Origin: Corynebacterium jeikeium
Lineage (GTDB): Bacteria; Actinomycetota; Actinomycetes; Mycobacteriales; Mycobacteriaceae
Length of the DNA: 64,000 nt
Assembly (NCBI RefSeq): GCF_000738265.1
Contig: NZ_JFCQ01000016.1
Location: 124,001 to 188,000, forward strand
Reading direction: 5' to 3'
Position numbers and translations under genes: made by a program
Part shown: positions 29,221-38,650 of the stretch, piece after piece
Layout: each line of letters begins with the position of its first letter
Numbering within the stretch: the stretch's first letter is position 1
The notes under the pieces: model-generated
What the model saw: only the letters and a program-made list of their open reading frames with translations
Databases searched by the model: none
What the model was told of the DNA's origin: nothing

Positions 29221-30918
29221 CTATTCGGTGCCGTAGCGCGCCTCCCACGGGCCGAGCCCCAGCCCATCGTGGGGCGTGTCGGCCAAGTTCACGGTGACCT
29301 TCACCAGGGATTCCGGAGCTTGGTAGGTCAGCTCGATCCAGCGGCCGTGCGCCAGCTCGTCGTCCGCGTCGCTCGGCGGCACCGTCGGGTTCACGCCCGC
29401 CAGGGCTTCGCTGACTGGTTCCTCGCCGTCGGCCCACCAGCTCACGTCCAGCAGCTCGGCCTCGGCCAGGCGGTGGGTGCGGCGGAACTCCAGCAGGTCC
29501 GTATAGCCGCGCAGGACTTCCGCGTGCGGGGATTCCGTTCGCTCCGCCCACTTCAGCACGCTGTCTCGGAATGTCTCCTCGGCCGCCGGGTTCGGCACGT
29601 CCTTTGGATCCCACCCGGCGCGCGCGAACTCGCGCATGCGCCCCTCGCGGGTGGCTTGGTTGAGTTCCTCGTTCTCGTGGTCGACGAAGAACGCGAACGG
29701 CGTGGATGCACCCCATTCCTCGCCCATAAACAGCATCGGGGTGAACGGGCTGGTCAGTACCAAGGTGGCCTTGGCCAGTTGCTGCTTTACCGACAGGTTC
29801 ATGCTCGGCCGATCGCCCGCCGCGCGGTTGCCGGTCTGGTCGTGGGTGGTCGTGTACGCCACGAAACGCCACAGCTCCGGATCCGTCACCGGCCGGCCGT
29901 GCGTGCGCCCGCGGAAGGAGCTGAAGCGCCCGTCGTGCCAGAACACCCGCTGGAACGTCGTGGCAAGTACCTCGACCGTCCCGAAATCGGAGTAGTAGGC
30001 GTGATCCTCGCCGGAAACGACGGTGTGGATCGCGTGGTGGATGTCATCGTTCCACTGCACGACCTTGTAACCCTCGGTGTACACGGGATCGTTCTTGTCC
30101 GTCTCGGCGATAATCCAGGCCGGCTCCGCAGCGTCGCGGATCTGCTCGATGAGGCTCACCGCGCCCGTATCATCCAGCGCATGCACCGCGTCCAGGCGCA
30201 GGCCGTCGATGCCGAACTCCTGGGTCCACTGGCGCACCGCTTCCAGGATGTAGGCGCGCACCTCGTCGGAATTCCGGCCCTGCAGATTCACCACATCACC
30301 CCAACCGGTCGAGCCGCCGGCGGTGTAGGGGCCGAACACCCCGGTGTAGTTACCGTCGGGGCCGAAGTGGTTGTACACCACGTCCAACACCACGGCCAGG
30401 TCGCGGTCGTGGGCGGCGTCGATAAACCTCAACAGCCCGTCCGGACCGCCGTAAACGTCCGTGACTGCCTGCCACATCACACCGTCGTAGCCCCAATTGC
30501 GCTTGCCGCCGAAGGGTTGCACGGGCATGAGTTCTATAGCGGTGACGCCCACCGCTTTGAGCTCGTCGAGCTTCTCAATCGCGGCGTCGAAGGTGCCTGC
30601 CGCGGTGAATGTGCCGACGTGAAGTTCGTAGATAACTTCGCCCTGCAGCGGGCGGCCCAGTTGCGTGCGGGGCTTGTCGAGATGCCAGACCTCCGACAAC
30701 CCGTGGATACCGTCGGGCTGGCGCTTGGAGCGCGGGTCGGGGAATACGGGCGAACCGTCGACGGAAAATCCGTAGCGGTCGCCGGGGTTGGTAGGCATAT
30801 CGGCGAGGAACCAGCTATCGGCCTCGCGGGTCATGGGGATGCGCTGTTCGGTACCGGTTGTTGCAGGTCGCAAGACTAGTTCTACGTTTTCGGCCAAAGG
30901 AGCCCACACGGAATACAT
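29221..30918 (-). CDS. treZ: Malto-oligosyltrehalose trehalohydrolase
   Basis: Releases free trehalose from maltooligosyl trehalose made by TreY. GH13 with an N-terminal CBM48-like region (MYSVWAPLAENVELVLRP), then the barrel: VVLDVVYNHFGPDGNY, GLRLDAVHALDD (nucleophile region) and the AETDKND acid/base region. 565 aa. The open frame extends far upstream but the ATG at 30918 begins the conserved N-terminus. Separated from treY by the YigZ-RelS block. Confidence 0.94.
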   Translation of the reverse strand: MYSVWAPLAENVELVLRPATTGTEQRIPMTREADSWFLADMPTNPGDRYGFSVDGSPVFPDPRSKRQPDGIHGLSEVWHLDKPRTQLGRPLQGEVIYELHVGTFTAAGTFDAAIEKLDELKAVGVTAIELMPVQPFGGKRNWGYDGVMWQAVTDVYGGPDGLLRFIDAAHDRDLAVVLDVVYNHFGPDGNYTGVFGPYTAGGSTGWGDVVNLQGRNSDEVRAYILEAVRQWTQEFGIDGLRLDAVHALDDTGAVSLIEQIRDAAEPAWIIAETDKNDPVYTEGYKVVQWNDDIHHAIHTVVSGEDHAYYSDFGTVEVLATTFQRVFWHDGRFSSFRGRTHGRPVTDPELWRFVAYTTTHDQTGNRAAGDRPSMNLSVKQQLAKATLVLTSPFTPMLFMGEEWGASTPFAFFVDHENEELNQATREGRMREFARAGWDPKDVPNPAAEETFRDSVLKWAERTESPHAEVLRGYTDLLEFRRTHRLAEAELLDVSWWADGEEPVSEALAGVNPTVPPSDADDELAHGRWIELTYQAPESLVKVTVNLADTPHDGLGLGPWEARYGTE

Positions 30919-30948
30919 GGGTTCCACCCTAGCTGCGATAATGGGAGA

Positions 30949-31632
30949 ATGCCCGACGATACAGCGCCACTCAGCGCCTCCCGGCCCGAACCTTCCTACG
31001 TCCGCCCGCAGCAGGGGCGGTTCACCGCGGAGGTGGAGATTAAACGCTCCCGCTTCATCGCGCTGGCCGAGCGCTGCACCAGTGAGGACGAGGCGCGCGA
31101 GTTTATTAACAGCATCCGGCGCGAGTACCCGGATGCGCGTCACCACTGCAGCGCCTTCGTGGTGCACGTGGACTCCGCGCAGCCGATCGAACGTTCCAGC
31201 GATGACGGCGAACCCGCCGGCACTGCGGGCCAGCCCATGCTGGAAGTGCTGAAGGGCTGGCACACCCCGGAACCGCTGCAGGACGTTGCGGTCGTCGTGG
31301 TGCGCTACTTCGGCGGGGTGAAGCTGGGCACCGGCGGACTGGTGCGCGCTTACCAGGAGGCCACCCGCGAGGTTCTGCAACAGGTGCCGTTGGTGCTGCG
31401 CCGACAGCTGGATCTATACACCTGCGACGTGCCGCACGCAGATGCCGGGCGCGTGGAAGCCGAAGTGCGCGCCGCCGGTTACACCGTGGTAGGCGTGGAA
31501 TACAAGGCCGTGGCGGAGCTATCAATCGCCTGTGGGCCCGGCGCGCCGCTGCCGGACTTCCTGGCCAGCATCACCAGCGGGGCAGCGGAGCCACACCTGG
31601 AGGGTCAACGCTGGATCGAGGACACGCTGTAG
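30949..31632 (+). CDS. YigZ/IMPACT-family protein
   Basis: 227 aa. The N-terminal UPF0029/Impact domain contains KRSRFIALAERC, DDGEPAGTAGQPML and VRYFGGVKLGTGGLVRAY; the C-terminal ferredoxin-like domain follows (residues about 145-215). Bacterial YigZ proteins are implicated in translation-related or nucleotide-binding roles without a settled activity. Divergent from treZ, 30 bases apart. Confidence 0.9.
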   Translation: MPDDTAPLSASRPEPSYVRPQQGRFTAEVEIKRSRFIALAERCTSEDEAREFINSIRREYPDARHHCSAFVVHVDSAQPIERSSDDGEPAGTAGQPMLEVLKGWHTPEPLQDVAVVVVRYFGGVKLGTGGLVRAYQEATREVLQQVPLVLRRQLDLYTCDVPHADAGRVEAEVRAAGYTVVGVEYKAVAELSIACGPGAPLPDFLASITSGAAEPHLEGQRWIEDTL

Positions 31633-31655
31633 CCGATTAACTACACTGGAGAACC

Positions 31656-31907
31656 ATGAGCAATTACGGCAACCTGCCCGCCCGCCGTGCGGGCAACGAC
31701 CCCATCGCCCAGCGCAAGGCCGAGGTTCGCAAGCACTCTCGGAACATTCAGATCGCGGGTGCCGTGGGTGCAGTCAGCTTGGTCGGTGGCCTAACGATCC
31801 TGCCCACCACCTTCTTCGCCATCATCGTGCCCCTCCTGGCAGTGGCGTTCATCGCCTACAGTGGCTTTCAGATCAAGGGGATCGTCGAGCACAAAGATCA
31901 GTGGTGA
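31656..31907 (+). CDS. Small two-helix membrane protein
   Basis: 83 aa. Polar N-terminal third, then two hydrophobic stretches (IQIAGAVGAVSLVGGLTIL and FAIIVPLLAVAFIAYSGF), then a short hydrophilic end. It sits between yigZ and the S4-domain gene on the same strand. No family recognised. Confidence 0.72.
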   Translation: MSNYGNLPARRAGNDPIAQRKAEVRKHSRNIQIAGAVGAVSLVGGLTILPTTFFAIIVPLLAVAFIAYSGFQIKGIVEHKDQW

Positions 31908-31916
31908 CGCACCCCG

Positions 31917-32309
31917 TTGGCCAGCCCTGCAACCTCCAGCCCTGCAACTTCTAGCAAGATCCGCATCGACGCATGGGTGTGGGCCGTCCGCCTGTGTAAG
32001 ACTCGCTCCCAGGCAGCGGAAGCCTGCCGCGCCGGGCACGTAAAAATCAACGACGTGTCGGTGAAGCCCGCCCAGCCGGTTGTGGTGGGCGATACCGTGC
32101 GCGTGTGGATCAACCACCGCGAGCACATCGTGGAGGTCACTCAGCTACTGTCCAAGCGCGTCGGCGCGGAGCTGGCCCGCAAGGCCTACATCGACCATTC
32201 GCCACCCCCGCCCGTGATCCCCGCGATGCCGCGCCGGGATCGGGGAGCGGGCCGCCCGACGAAGCGGGAGCGCCGCCAGCTGGAGCGTTTCAAACGCGGC
32301 GAGATCTAA
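31917..32309 (+). CDS. S4-domain RNA-binding protein (Hsp15-like)
   Basis: 130 aa. S4 RNA-binding fold: RIDAWVWAVRLCKTRSQAAE followed by GHVKINDVSVKPAQPVVVGD, as in Hsp15/RqcP proteins that bind stalled 50S-peptidyl-tRNA. The C-terminus is basic (GRPTKRERRQLERFKRGE). The only upstream start in a good place is TTG at 31917; the true start could lie up to 14 codons later, before RIDAW. Likely operon with the preceding small gene. Confidence 0.85.
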   Translation: MASPATSSPATSSKIRIDAWVWAVRLCKTRSQAAEACRAGHVKINDVSVKPAQPVVVGDTVRVWINHREHIVEVTQLLSKRVGAELARKAYIDHSPPPPVIPAMPRRDRGAGRPTKRERRQLERFKRGEI

Positions 32310-32324
32310 ACTACCCGGCGAGCT

Positions 32325-33293
32325 CTAGCCCGTCTTTTGCCCCAATTGCTGCCACCTGGTGCCCAGTCTGCCGGGGCGCGACTGCGCATTGTCGCCGATG
32401 TGCACCGTCTTGCGGATGTGTTCGCGCCCATAGGCGAACAGCAGCATGTCGTCCACCAGGCGCACCTGGCCGGGGTAGTAGGGGTAATTCATGGCCTTAC
32501 GCAGCGCCTTCAGTCGCGTCGGAGCCAGCAGCTCCCGCAGTTGCGCGACCGTCGTGATCTCGTGAGCCGCCAGCATGTCGATGGCATAGCGGTAGTAATC
32601 CACGCGCGAGGTCGGGTATTTATCGCCCACAATCCGCGTAAGCACGCGTGGTAGCGATGCTTCGTCCAGAGCCCCCTCGACGTCCTCGCCGGGGGTTCCG
32701 ATGATGCTCGCGATCTTGTCGAACTGCTCATCCGCCAGCTCGATCAGCCCCGCGGCCAGCGTAAACGCGCGTTGAACCTCGGGCGCGCTGGTGTCTGGGT
32801 GCTCCTGGTTTTTGTAGCGCACGTCGTGTTCGAACTCGGCCCATGCGTGCTGCAGCACCGTACGCAGTTGTATCTCTATGTACTTTGGTGACGCCCCCTC
32901 GTCAGCCGCCCACGGCTCGTCCTTTGCGGACACAATCAGGTGCTGGCTGGCGTACCCGAAGCGCCCCTCGCGGGCGGTCTCGGCGGCCTTGTCGATGACT
33001 CGCACCACGGTGAAAAGGTCGGATAGTGCGTCCTTGAGCTGGGGGATCTCTGAGGAGTGGAAGGTGATGACCCGCACGCCGATGACGTCGTGCGCGTCGG
33101 TAAACGAGTCGTAATCCGGGTACGCCTCGTTGGAGAGTTTGCGGGCGAAGCTCGTTCGATCCTTGATGCGAACGCTGACGCGGTCAAACGTCAGGCCGGC
33201 GTCATCAAGAACATCAATGACGTGCGCCTCCAGGTCGGCGGCGACGGTGGGGTGGGCGTGGATCCAGGCGTCGTAATCCTGCAGCGCAGACAT
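32325..33293 (-). CDS. relS: RelA/SpoT-domain small alarmone synthetase (RelS-like)
   Basis: Single-domain (p)ppGpp-type synthetase, 322 aa, with no HD hydrolase or TGS domain. Motifs: DAHDVIGVRVITF, FGYASQHLIV, and EIQLRTVLQHAWAEFEHDVRYK split as EIQLRT and WAEFEHDVRYK. A C-terminal helical extension of about 120 residues follows. The ATG overlaps the treY stop, so it is translationally coupled to trehalose synthesis. From memory, the C. glutamicum small alarmone synthetase RelS lies beside treY in the same way; the symbol rests on that. An exact copy of the dispersed element lies on the antisense strand (33198-33211). Confidence 0.85.
   Translation of the reverse strand: MSALQDYDAWIHAHPTVAADLEAHVIDVLDDAGLTFDRVSVRIKDRTSFARKLSNEAYPDYDSFTDAHDVIGVRVITFHSSEIPQLKDALSDLFTVVRVIDKAAETAREGRFGYASQHLIVSAKDEPWAADEGASPKYIEIQLRTVLQHAWAEFEHDVRYKNQEHPDTSAPEVQRAFTLAAGLIELADEQFDKIASIIGTPGEDVEGALDEASLPRVLTRIVGDKYPTSRVDYYRYAIDMLAAHEITTVAQLRELLAPTRLKALRKAMNYPYYPGQVRLVDDMLLFAYGREHIRKTVHIGDNAQSRPGRLGTRWQQLGQKTG
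33198..33211 (+). repeat. Dispersed element GGCGTCANNAAGAA, exact copy
   Basis: Antisense to relS; sense codons read VLDDAG with less-used GTT and CTT. Confidence 0.55.
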
Positions 33294-35659
33294 CAGACCC
33301 CCATGCGGGTAAGGATCGCCTGGCCGCGCTCGCTGAACAGGCTGGCCAGCGGGACCTCGCCCTCCCACATGCTGCCGGAGAGGCGATCCTCCCACACGCC
33401 CTCTGGCAGAGCCACCGTCGTGTCTGCCCAACCGTCGCGCAGAATATCCAGCGGGCGACGGGTGACCAGGGTGATCACGTCGTCGCCGCGCAGGGTGCCC
33501 AGCACGTGGCGCTCCATGGTGCCGGTGGCCATGACGGGAAGGTAGCTGGCATTGTCCAGCTCGAACTGGTTGCGGATCTGCAGGGCGGTGGCGATGAGGT
33601 AGAGGCGCTCATCGTCCTTGTCGCGCACATCGCCGCGGGAGACGCGATCCAGGGCCTCCAGGCGCTGGGCGAAGTCCACCGGGCGGCGATTATCCGGGTC
33701 GACCAGCGAATCCGTGAAGAACTCCGTGCCCTGGTAGATGTCCGGGATACCCGGCCCCATGATGTGCAGCAGCTTCTTGGATAGCGAGACCATCTCCGCC
33801 GCAGGTGCGATCTCCGCAACAAAGGTGGTGATGTCCTCCCCGTGGTTATCGATGGTGGCATCGATCCACTGGTGGATGGAGCTCTCGAAATTCTCGTTTA
33901 CGTCGAACCAGGTGGTGTGTACTCCAGCTTCGCGCATGGCCTTCTCGGCGTAGGCGTGCAGGCGCTCCCGCAGTTCGTCGGAGACGTTGCCGTCCACCGG
34001 CCACACGCCGATCATGTTCTGCAGTAGGAAGTGGCAGGTGCCGCCGTCGGTGTACTCGATGCCATCGCAGAGTTCGGCGAAACGCTCGGCGGATTCGGTG
34101 ATGCAGCCGATGCGGCTACGCACGTCTTCGCCTCGCTTCGTGTCGTGCGTGGTCAGGGTCGTCATCGCCTTCGGCCACAGGCGAGCGCGCTCGGCCTGCA
34201 GCAGGTGGAACTCGGCGGGGGAAACGCCGAAGCGGCCGGGAGCTCCGCCGACTTCCTGCAGGCTCACCAGGCGCGAACCTCGGTAGAAGGCGGTATCCTC
34301 CACGCCCTTGGCCATCACCGCGCCGCAGACTTGGGCGAAGCGCACGTTTGCCTCGCCGCGGGAAATCAGGGCGGTGGCGATCAGGTCCAGCGCGTCGGCG
34401 CGTTCCGGGTAGCGGATGATCATCTGGGCGATCACGGTGCTGGTCACGCGGGACAGGGATTCGTAGTCCGCGCGGTAGACCGGCATTGCGGCGATGAGTT
34501 CGATGAGGGTGTCGCGCAGTTCTTCGTCCGACACTGCCTCGCCGGATGTCGACCAGTTATCGCTGCGGATCGCGCGGGCCAGGCGGCGCACCTCCGCTGC
34601 GAGTTCTTGGCCCGCCACCTCGGACTTCAGCTCGTACTCGGCGTTGTCGAAAGCTTCGGCGTCCCACTTAGAGCCGGTCATGTCCAGCGCCAGCTCACCC
34701 ATGGTGCCCACGGCCGGGCGGTGCACGAACACGCCGTCGAGCTCACGCAGCGCATCGTAGCCGGTGGTGCCGTCGACCGTCAGGCGGGGATCCAGCGGCT
34801 CGGTGACCCCCAGGATCTTCTCCACCAGCAGCCAGCGATCCTCGCCGATCAGCTTGCGCAGCTGCTTCAGGTAGTTAAAAGGATCGGCCAGGCCATCCGG
34901 GTGGTCCACGCGCACGCCGTCGATGATGTTCGCCGCGATCAGCTGGTTCAGAATGCGGTGGGAGTGCTCGAACACCACCGGGTCTTCCTGCCGCAAGCCC
35001 GCCAGACCGTTGATGCTGAAGAAGCGGCGGTAGTTAATCACCCCGTCGCGCCAGTACATCAGGCGGTAGTGCTGGCGGTCGTGCACCTCCTGCGGGGTGC
35101 CGCCGAGGGTGCCCTCGGCGATGGGGAAGCGGTTGTCGTAGTAGCACAGCACCGGTTCGGTGCCCTCGCCGTCGGCCCCAGCCTCGGCGCCTTCTTCGAT
35201 CCGCAGCTCCGCCACGTCTTCTTCGCTGCCCAGCACCGGCAGCCCCAGCCGTCCGCCAGCGCCGTTGTCCTGCGACCAGTCCACGTCGAAGTAGTCCGCG
35301 TACTCGGATTCCTTGCCCTTCTTCAGCAGATCCCACCACCAGGGGTTTAGCTGCGGGTCGTCCACACCTACGTGGTTCGGAACAATGTCCAGCAGCAGCT
35401 TGATGCCCAGCTCGTGCGCTTTGTCGGCCAGGGATCGTAAGCCTTCGATGCCACCGAGTTCCGGGTTGATGGTCGACGGGTCTGTTACGTCGTAGCCGTG
35501 AGTGGAGGCTTTCGGCGATTGCATCACCGGGGACAGGTAGAGGTGCGAGACACCCAGGCGCGAAAAGTACGGCAGGTGCTCTTCCGCATCGGCGAAAGTG
35601 AAGGCTTGGGCGGGGTCGGATCCAGGTCCACGGAGCTGAAGGCGATAGGTCGCTGACAT
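33293..35659 (-). CDS. treY: Malto-oligosyltrehalose synthase
   Basis: GH13 intramolecular transglycosylase that converts the reducing-end bond of maltodextrins to alpha,alpha-1,1. Family N-terminus MSATYRLQLRGPGSDPAQAF, then LYLSPVMQSPKASTHGYDV, LLLDIVPNHVG and GVRVDHPDGLADP (nucleophile Asp), then TTHDTKRGEDVR near residue 500. 788 aa. First gene of the treY-relS pair. Supplies TreZ and, with GlgX, links glycogen to trehalose. Confidence 0.95.
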   Translation of the reverse strand: MSATYRLQLRGPGSDPAQAFTFADAEEHLPYFSRLGVSHLYLSPVMQSPKASTHGYDVTDPSTINPELGGIEGLRSLADKAHELGIKLLLDIVPNHVGVDDPQLNPWWWDLLKKGKESEYADYFDVDWSQDNGAGGRLGLPVLGSEEDVAELRIEEGAEAGADGEGTEPVLCYYDNRFPIAEGTLGGTPQEVHDRQHYRLMYWRDGVINYRRFFSINGLAGLRQEDPVVFEHSHRILNQLIAANIIDGVRVDHPDGLADPFNYLKQLRKLIGEDRWLLVEKILGVTEPLDPRLTVDGTTGYDALRELDGVFVHRPAVGTMGELALDMTGSKWDAEAFDNAEYELKSEVAGQELAAEVRRLARAIRSDNWSTSGEAVSDEELRDTLIELIAAMPVYRADYESLSRVTSTVIAQMIIRYPERADALDLIATALISRGEANVRFAQVCGAVMAKGVEDTAFYRGSRLVSLQEVGGAPGRFGVSPAEFHLLQAERARLWPKAMTTLTTHDTKRGEDVRSRIGCITESAERFAELCDGIEYTDGGTCHFLLQNMIGVWPVDGNVSDELRERLHAYAEKAMREAGVHTTWFDVNENFESSIHQWIDATIDNHGEDITTFVAEIAPAAEMVSLSKKLLHIMGPGIPDIYQGTEFFTDSLVDPDNRRPVDFAQRLEALDRVSRGDVRDKDDERLYLIATALQIRNQFELDNASYLPVMATGTMERHVLGTLRGDDVITLVTRRPLDILRDGWADTTVALPEGVWEDRLSGSMWEGEVPLASLFSERGQAILTRMGV

Positions 35660-35677
35660 GCCTCCTAGGCTACTTGC

Positions 35678-36433
35678 CTACTTGATTAGCTGCAGGAACT
35701 CCTCAAACCCTATGATCTGCAGCACCTGGTCCTTGCTTTGCAGCTCGCGGGCACGCTTTTCCTTCGAGGTCACGCTTGGCCATTCGCCGACGATCAACAT
35801 CGTCGTCTTCTTGGTGACGTTCTTCGCCACCACGCCACCGCGGGAGGCAATCATGTCCCACACTTCGCCCTTGTCGTAGGGTTCAACGTCGCCGGTCACG
35901 CACACCGTCTGCCCATAGATGGGGCCGTCGATATCTGCTTCCTCGTTCGCCTCCGGCACTTCGTCCGGGGTGGCGACCTTCGCCCACGGTGCGGGGGAGC
36001 GCTTCTGTTTCTTTCTTGGTGACGCCCCCTCGTCCCCGCCACCGGCGGATTCAGCGGAACTGACCCACTCCGCGGCGGAGACGCTTCCGCTGTTCTCCGT
36101 GTTCGAGCCAGCGCTTTCCTGGCCGGCCACCAGAGGGTACCCGGCCTGCAGATTCGTGAGCTGCAGATCCAGGGCGGCGAACTCGTCCGTGTGCGAGGGA
36201 GAGAAGTTCACGCGGGGGCGTTCGGCGTCAAAAAGTAATTGGATATACCCCGGCGAACAGCCATCGGGCGCCTGCTTGTACCAGCCGATAAGCTCGTCGG
36301 GTCGACGAGAAACATCGGGGTACAGCGAGGAATTCAGCGGCGAGCGAGTCACCCGGATTTCCTGCTCGGAGAGCGTGACGGTCGCGCCCCGGGCGGGGAA
36401 AGACACAGGGGAGGGGGACGATCCGGAAGCCAT
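35678..36433 (-). CDS. BRCT-domain protein
   Basis: 251 aa. The N-terminal half (to about residue 95) has no recognised family; then a Ser/Glu-rich linker with a basic RKKQKR patch, then a C-terminal BRCT domain (GQTVCVTGDVEPYDKGEVWD to FEEFLQLI) like that of NAD-dependent DNA ligase. No ligase or exonuclease domain is present. It starts 2 bases after the glgX stop, so it is in the glgX operon. The linker holds an exact copy of the dispersed element. Confidence 0.82.
   Translation of the reverse strand: MASGSSPSPVSFPARGATVTLSEQEIRVTRSPLNSSLYPDVSRRPDELIGWYKQAPDGCSPGYIQLLFDAERPRVNFSPSHTDEFAALDLQLTNLQAGYPLVAGQESAGSNTENSGSVSAAEWVSSAESAGGGDEGASPRKKQKRSPAPWAKVATPDEVPEANEEADIDGPIYGQTVCVTGDVEPYDKGEVWDMIASRGGVVAKNVTKKTTMLIVGEWPSVTSKEKRARELQSKDQVLQIIGFEEFLQLIK
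36013..36026 (-). repeat. Dispersed element GGCGTCANNAAGAA, exact copy
   Basis: Sense within the BRCT gene linker. Part of a 19-bp block identical to 32885-32903 in relS. Confidence 0.6.
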
Positions 36434-36435
36434 GC

Positions 36436-38649
36436 TTAGAGCTTGACCTCCGTGGTGATCGGGCGCTGCAGGACCACCGTGCTCCGCGCGGCGATCTCTA
36501 GAGTATCGCCACCGGAGAAACGGCGGGTTTCCTCTGGCACACCGGTCGGCTCTGCCGTATCGACGACGACGGTCCAGCTTTCCTCCTCGCTCGGCTCGAC
36601 GTGCATCACGTTGTGGCGGCGCGGCAGGGTGAAGGTGATCGGCTCGTGGTGGGCGTTGAAGCAGAAGATGAAGGAATCGTCCTCCACCGGGCGACCCTGC
36701 GGATCCGGCTCCTCGATGGCCATGCCGTTGAGGTGAACCATCAGCGACTTTCCGAAGTCCGCGTTCCAATCGGAATCGGACATCAGGGAGCCGTCCGGGG
36801 TGAGCCATGCGATGTCGCGCTTCGCCACGTCCTGGCCCAGCGGGCCGCCGGCCAGGAAGCGACGGCGGCGGAACACCGGGTGCGCCTGGCGCAGGTGGAT
36901 GAGGTAACGCGTGAAGGCGTGCAGATCCTCGTCCATGTTTTCCCAGTCCATCCAGGAGATTTCGTTGTCCTGACAGTAGACGTTGTTGTTGCCGCCCTGG
37001 GTGCGGCCGATCTCATCACCGTGGGAAATCATCGGGGTGCCCTGGGAGAGCAAGAGGGTGGTCAGGAAGTTGCGGCGCTGCTTATCGCGCAGCTGCAGGA
37101 TCTCCTCGTCATCCGTCGGGCCTTCCACGCCACAGTTCCAGGAACGGTTGTGGCTTTCACCGTCACGGTTGTCCTCGCCATTGTCGGAGTTGTGCTTCTC
37201 GTTGTAGCTGACCAGGTCGTTGAGTGTGAATCCGTCGTGGGCGGTGATGAAGTTGATCGACGCAGTCGGGCGGCGACCGGTGTAGAGGTCGGAGGAGCCC
37301 GTCAGACGGGAGGCGAACTCGCCCAACGTCGAGGGCTCGCCACGCCAGAAATCGCGGACCGTATCGCGGTACTTACCGTTCCACTCGTTCCACAGAGCCG
37401 GGAAGTTACCCACCTGGTAGCCACCCTCCCCGACGTCCCAGGGCTCGGCGATGAGCTTGACCTGGCTAACGATGGGATCCTGCTGCACCAGGTCGAAGAA
37501 GGCGGACAGGCGATCGACGTCGTGGAACTCGCGGGCCAGGGTGGAGGCTAGGTCGAAGCGGAAACCGTCGATGTGCATTTCCGTGACCCAGTAGCGCAGG
37601 GAATCCATGATCAGCTGCAGGGTGTGCGGGTGGCGGACGTTCAGGGAGTTACCCGTACCCGTGTAGTCCATGTAGTGGGCCTCGTCGCCATCGACCAGGC
37701 GGTAGTAGGCGGCGTTGTCGATACCACGGAAGTTTTGGGTGGGGCCCATGTGGTTGCCCTCGCTGGTGTGGTTGTAGACCACATCCAGGATCACCTCGAT
37801 GCCCGCGTCGTGGTAACTGCGCACCATCTGCTTGAATTCCGCAATCGCGCCCTCCGCGCTGGGGGAGGCCGCGTAGTCGCGGTGCGGGGCGAAGAAGCCC
37901 AGGGTGTTGTAGCCCCAGTAGTTGCGCAGTCCCAGCTCCCGCAGGCGGTCGTCGTGGATGAACTGGTGGACCGGCATCAGCTCCACGGCCGTGACGCCCA
38001 GATCCTTGAAGTACTCCACGATCGAGTGGTGACCCAAGCCAGCGTAGGTACCACGCAGGTGCTCTGGGACATCCGGGTGCGTCATCGTCAGGCCCTTGAC
38101 ATGGGTTTCGTAGATGACGGTCTTGTGCATCTCGATGTTCGGGCGACGGTCGTTGTGCCAGTCGAAGTAGGGGTTGATAACCACCGAGCGCATTGAGTGC
38201 GGCGCGGAATCCTCCTGGTTGCGCGCCTCCGGATTATCAGGATCGTTGATGTCGTAGTTGAACAGCGAAGGGTGCCCGTCGTAGGCGCCGTCGAAAGACT
38301 TGCCATAGGGGTCCATCAGCAGCTTCGAGGGGTCGCAGCGCAAGCCACGGGTCGGATCCCACGGGCCGTGTACGCGGTAACCGTAGCGCTGGCCGGGGAC
38401 GATGCCGGGCAGGTAGCAGTGCCAAATGTCTGCGTCGACTTCCTCCATCTTCACCCGGGTCTCCGCCCCCTGGCTATCGAAGAGGCAGAGTTCCACGGCT
38501 TCTGCTACTTCGGTGAACAGGGCAAAGTTGGTGCCGTTGCCGTCAAAGGTGGCGCCGAGAGGGTAGGGCTTTCCAGGCCACCCGACCAAGGGTTCGCCGG
38601 GCGCTCGCAATCCACTTTTATCTGACAGTCCGAAAGTCATGTGCACCAT
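36436..38649 (-). CDS. glgX: Glycogen debranching enzyme GlgX
   Basis: Isoamylase-type GH13 enzyme, 737 aa. CBM48 N-terminus ([20 protein letters not shown]), then [26 protein letters not shown] (nucleophile Asp), LIAEPWDVG (acid/base Glu) and [12 protein letters not shown]. It debranches glycogen and so feeds TreY. Two possible ATG starts, 38649 and 38640. Two bases separate the upstream tetR stop from 38649 on the same strand. Confidence 0.94.
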   Translation of the reverse strand: MVHMTFGLSDKSGLRAPGEPLVGWPGKPYPLGATFDGNGTNFALFTEVAEAVELCLFDSQGAETRVKMEEVDADIWHCYLPGIVPGQRYGYRVHGPWDPTRGLRCDPSKLLMDPYGKSFDGAYDGHPSLFNYDINDPDNPEARNQEDSAPHSMRSVVINPYFDWHNDRRPNIEMHKTVIYETHVKGLTMTHPDVPEHLRGTYAGLGHHSIVEYFKDLGVTAVELMPVHQFIHDDRLRELGLRNYWGYNTLGFFAPHRDYAASPSAEGAIAEFKQMVRSYHDAGIEVILDVVYNHTSEGNHMGPTQNFRGIDNAAYYRLVDGDEAHYMDYTGTGNSLNVRHPHTLQLIMDSLRYWVTEMHIDGFRFDLASTLAREFHDVDRLSAFFDLVQQDPIVSQVKLIAEPWDVGEGGYQVGNFPALWNEWNGKYRDTVRDFWRGEPSTLGEFASRLTGSSDLYTGRRPTASINFITAHDGFTLNDLVSYNEKHNSDNGEDNRDGESHNRSWNCGVEGPTDDEEILQLRDKQRRNFLTTLLLSQGTPMISHGDEIGRTQGGNNNVYCQDNEISWMDWENMDEDLHAFTRYLIHLRQAHPVFRRRRFLAGGPLGQDVAKRDIAWLTPDGSLMSDSDWNADFGKSLMVHLNGMAIEEPDPQGRPVEDDSFIFCFNAHHEPITFTLPRRHNVMHVEPSEEESWTVVVDTAEPTGVPEETRRFSGGDTLEIAARSTVVLQRPITTEVKL

Positions 38650-38650
38650 T

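Noticed and set aside
27575-29872. 765-codon antisense open frame over dnaE and treZ
   Set aside because: High-GC shadow frame; the other strand encodes recognised conserved proteins throughout.
30919-31380. N-terminal extension of treZ
   Set aside because: The extension runs antisense through yigZ; the conserved treZ start MYSVWAPLAE begins at 30918.
34031-35350. 439-codon plus-strand open frame over treY
   Set aside because: Shadow of treY in a GC-rich region.
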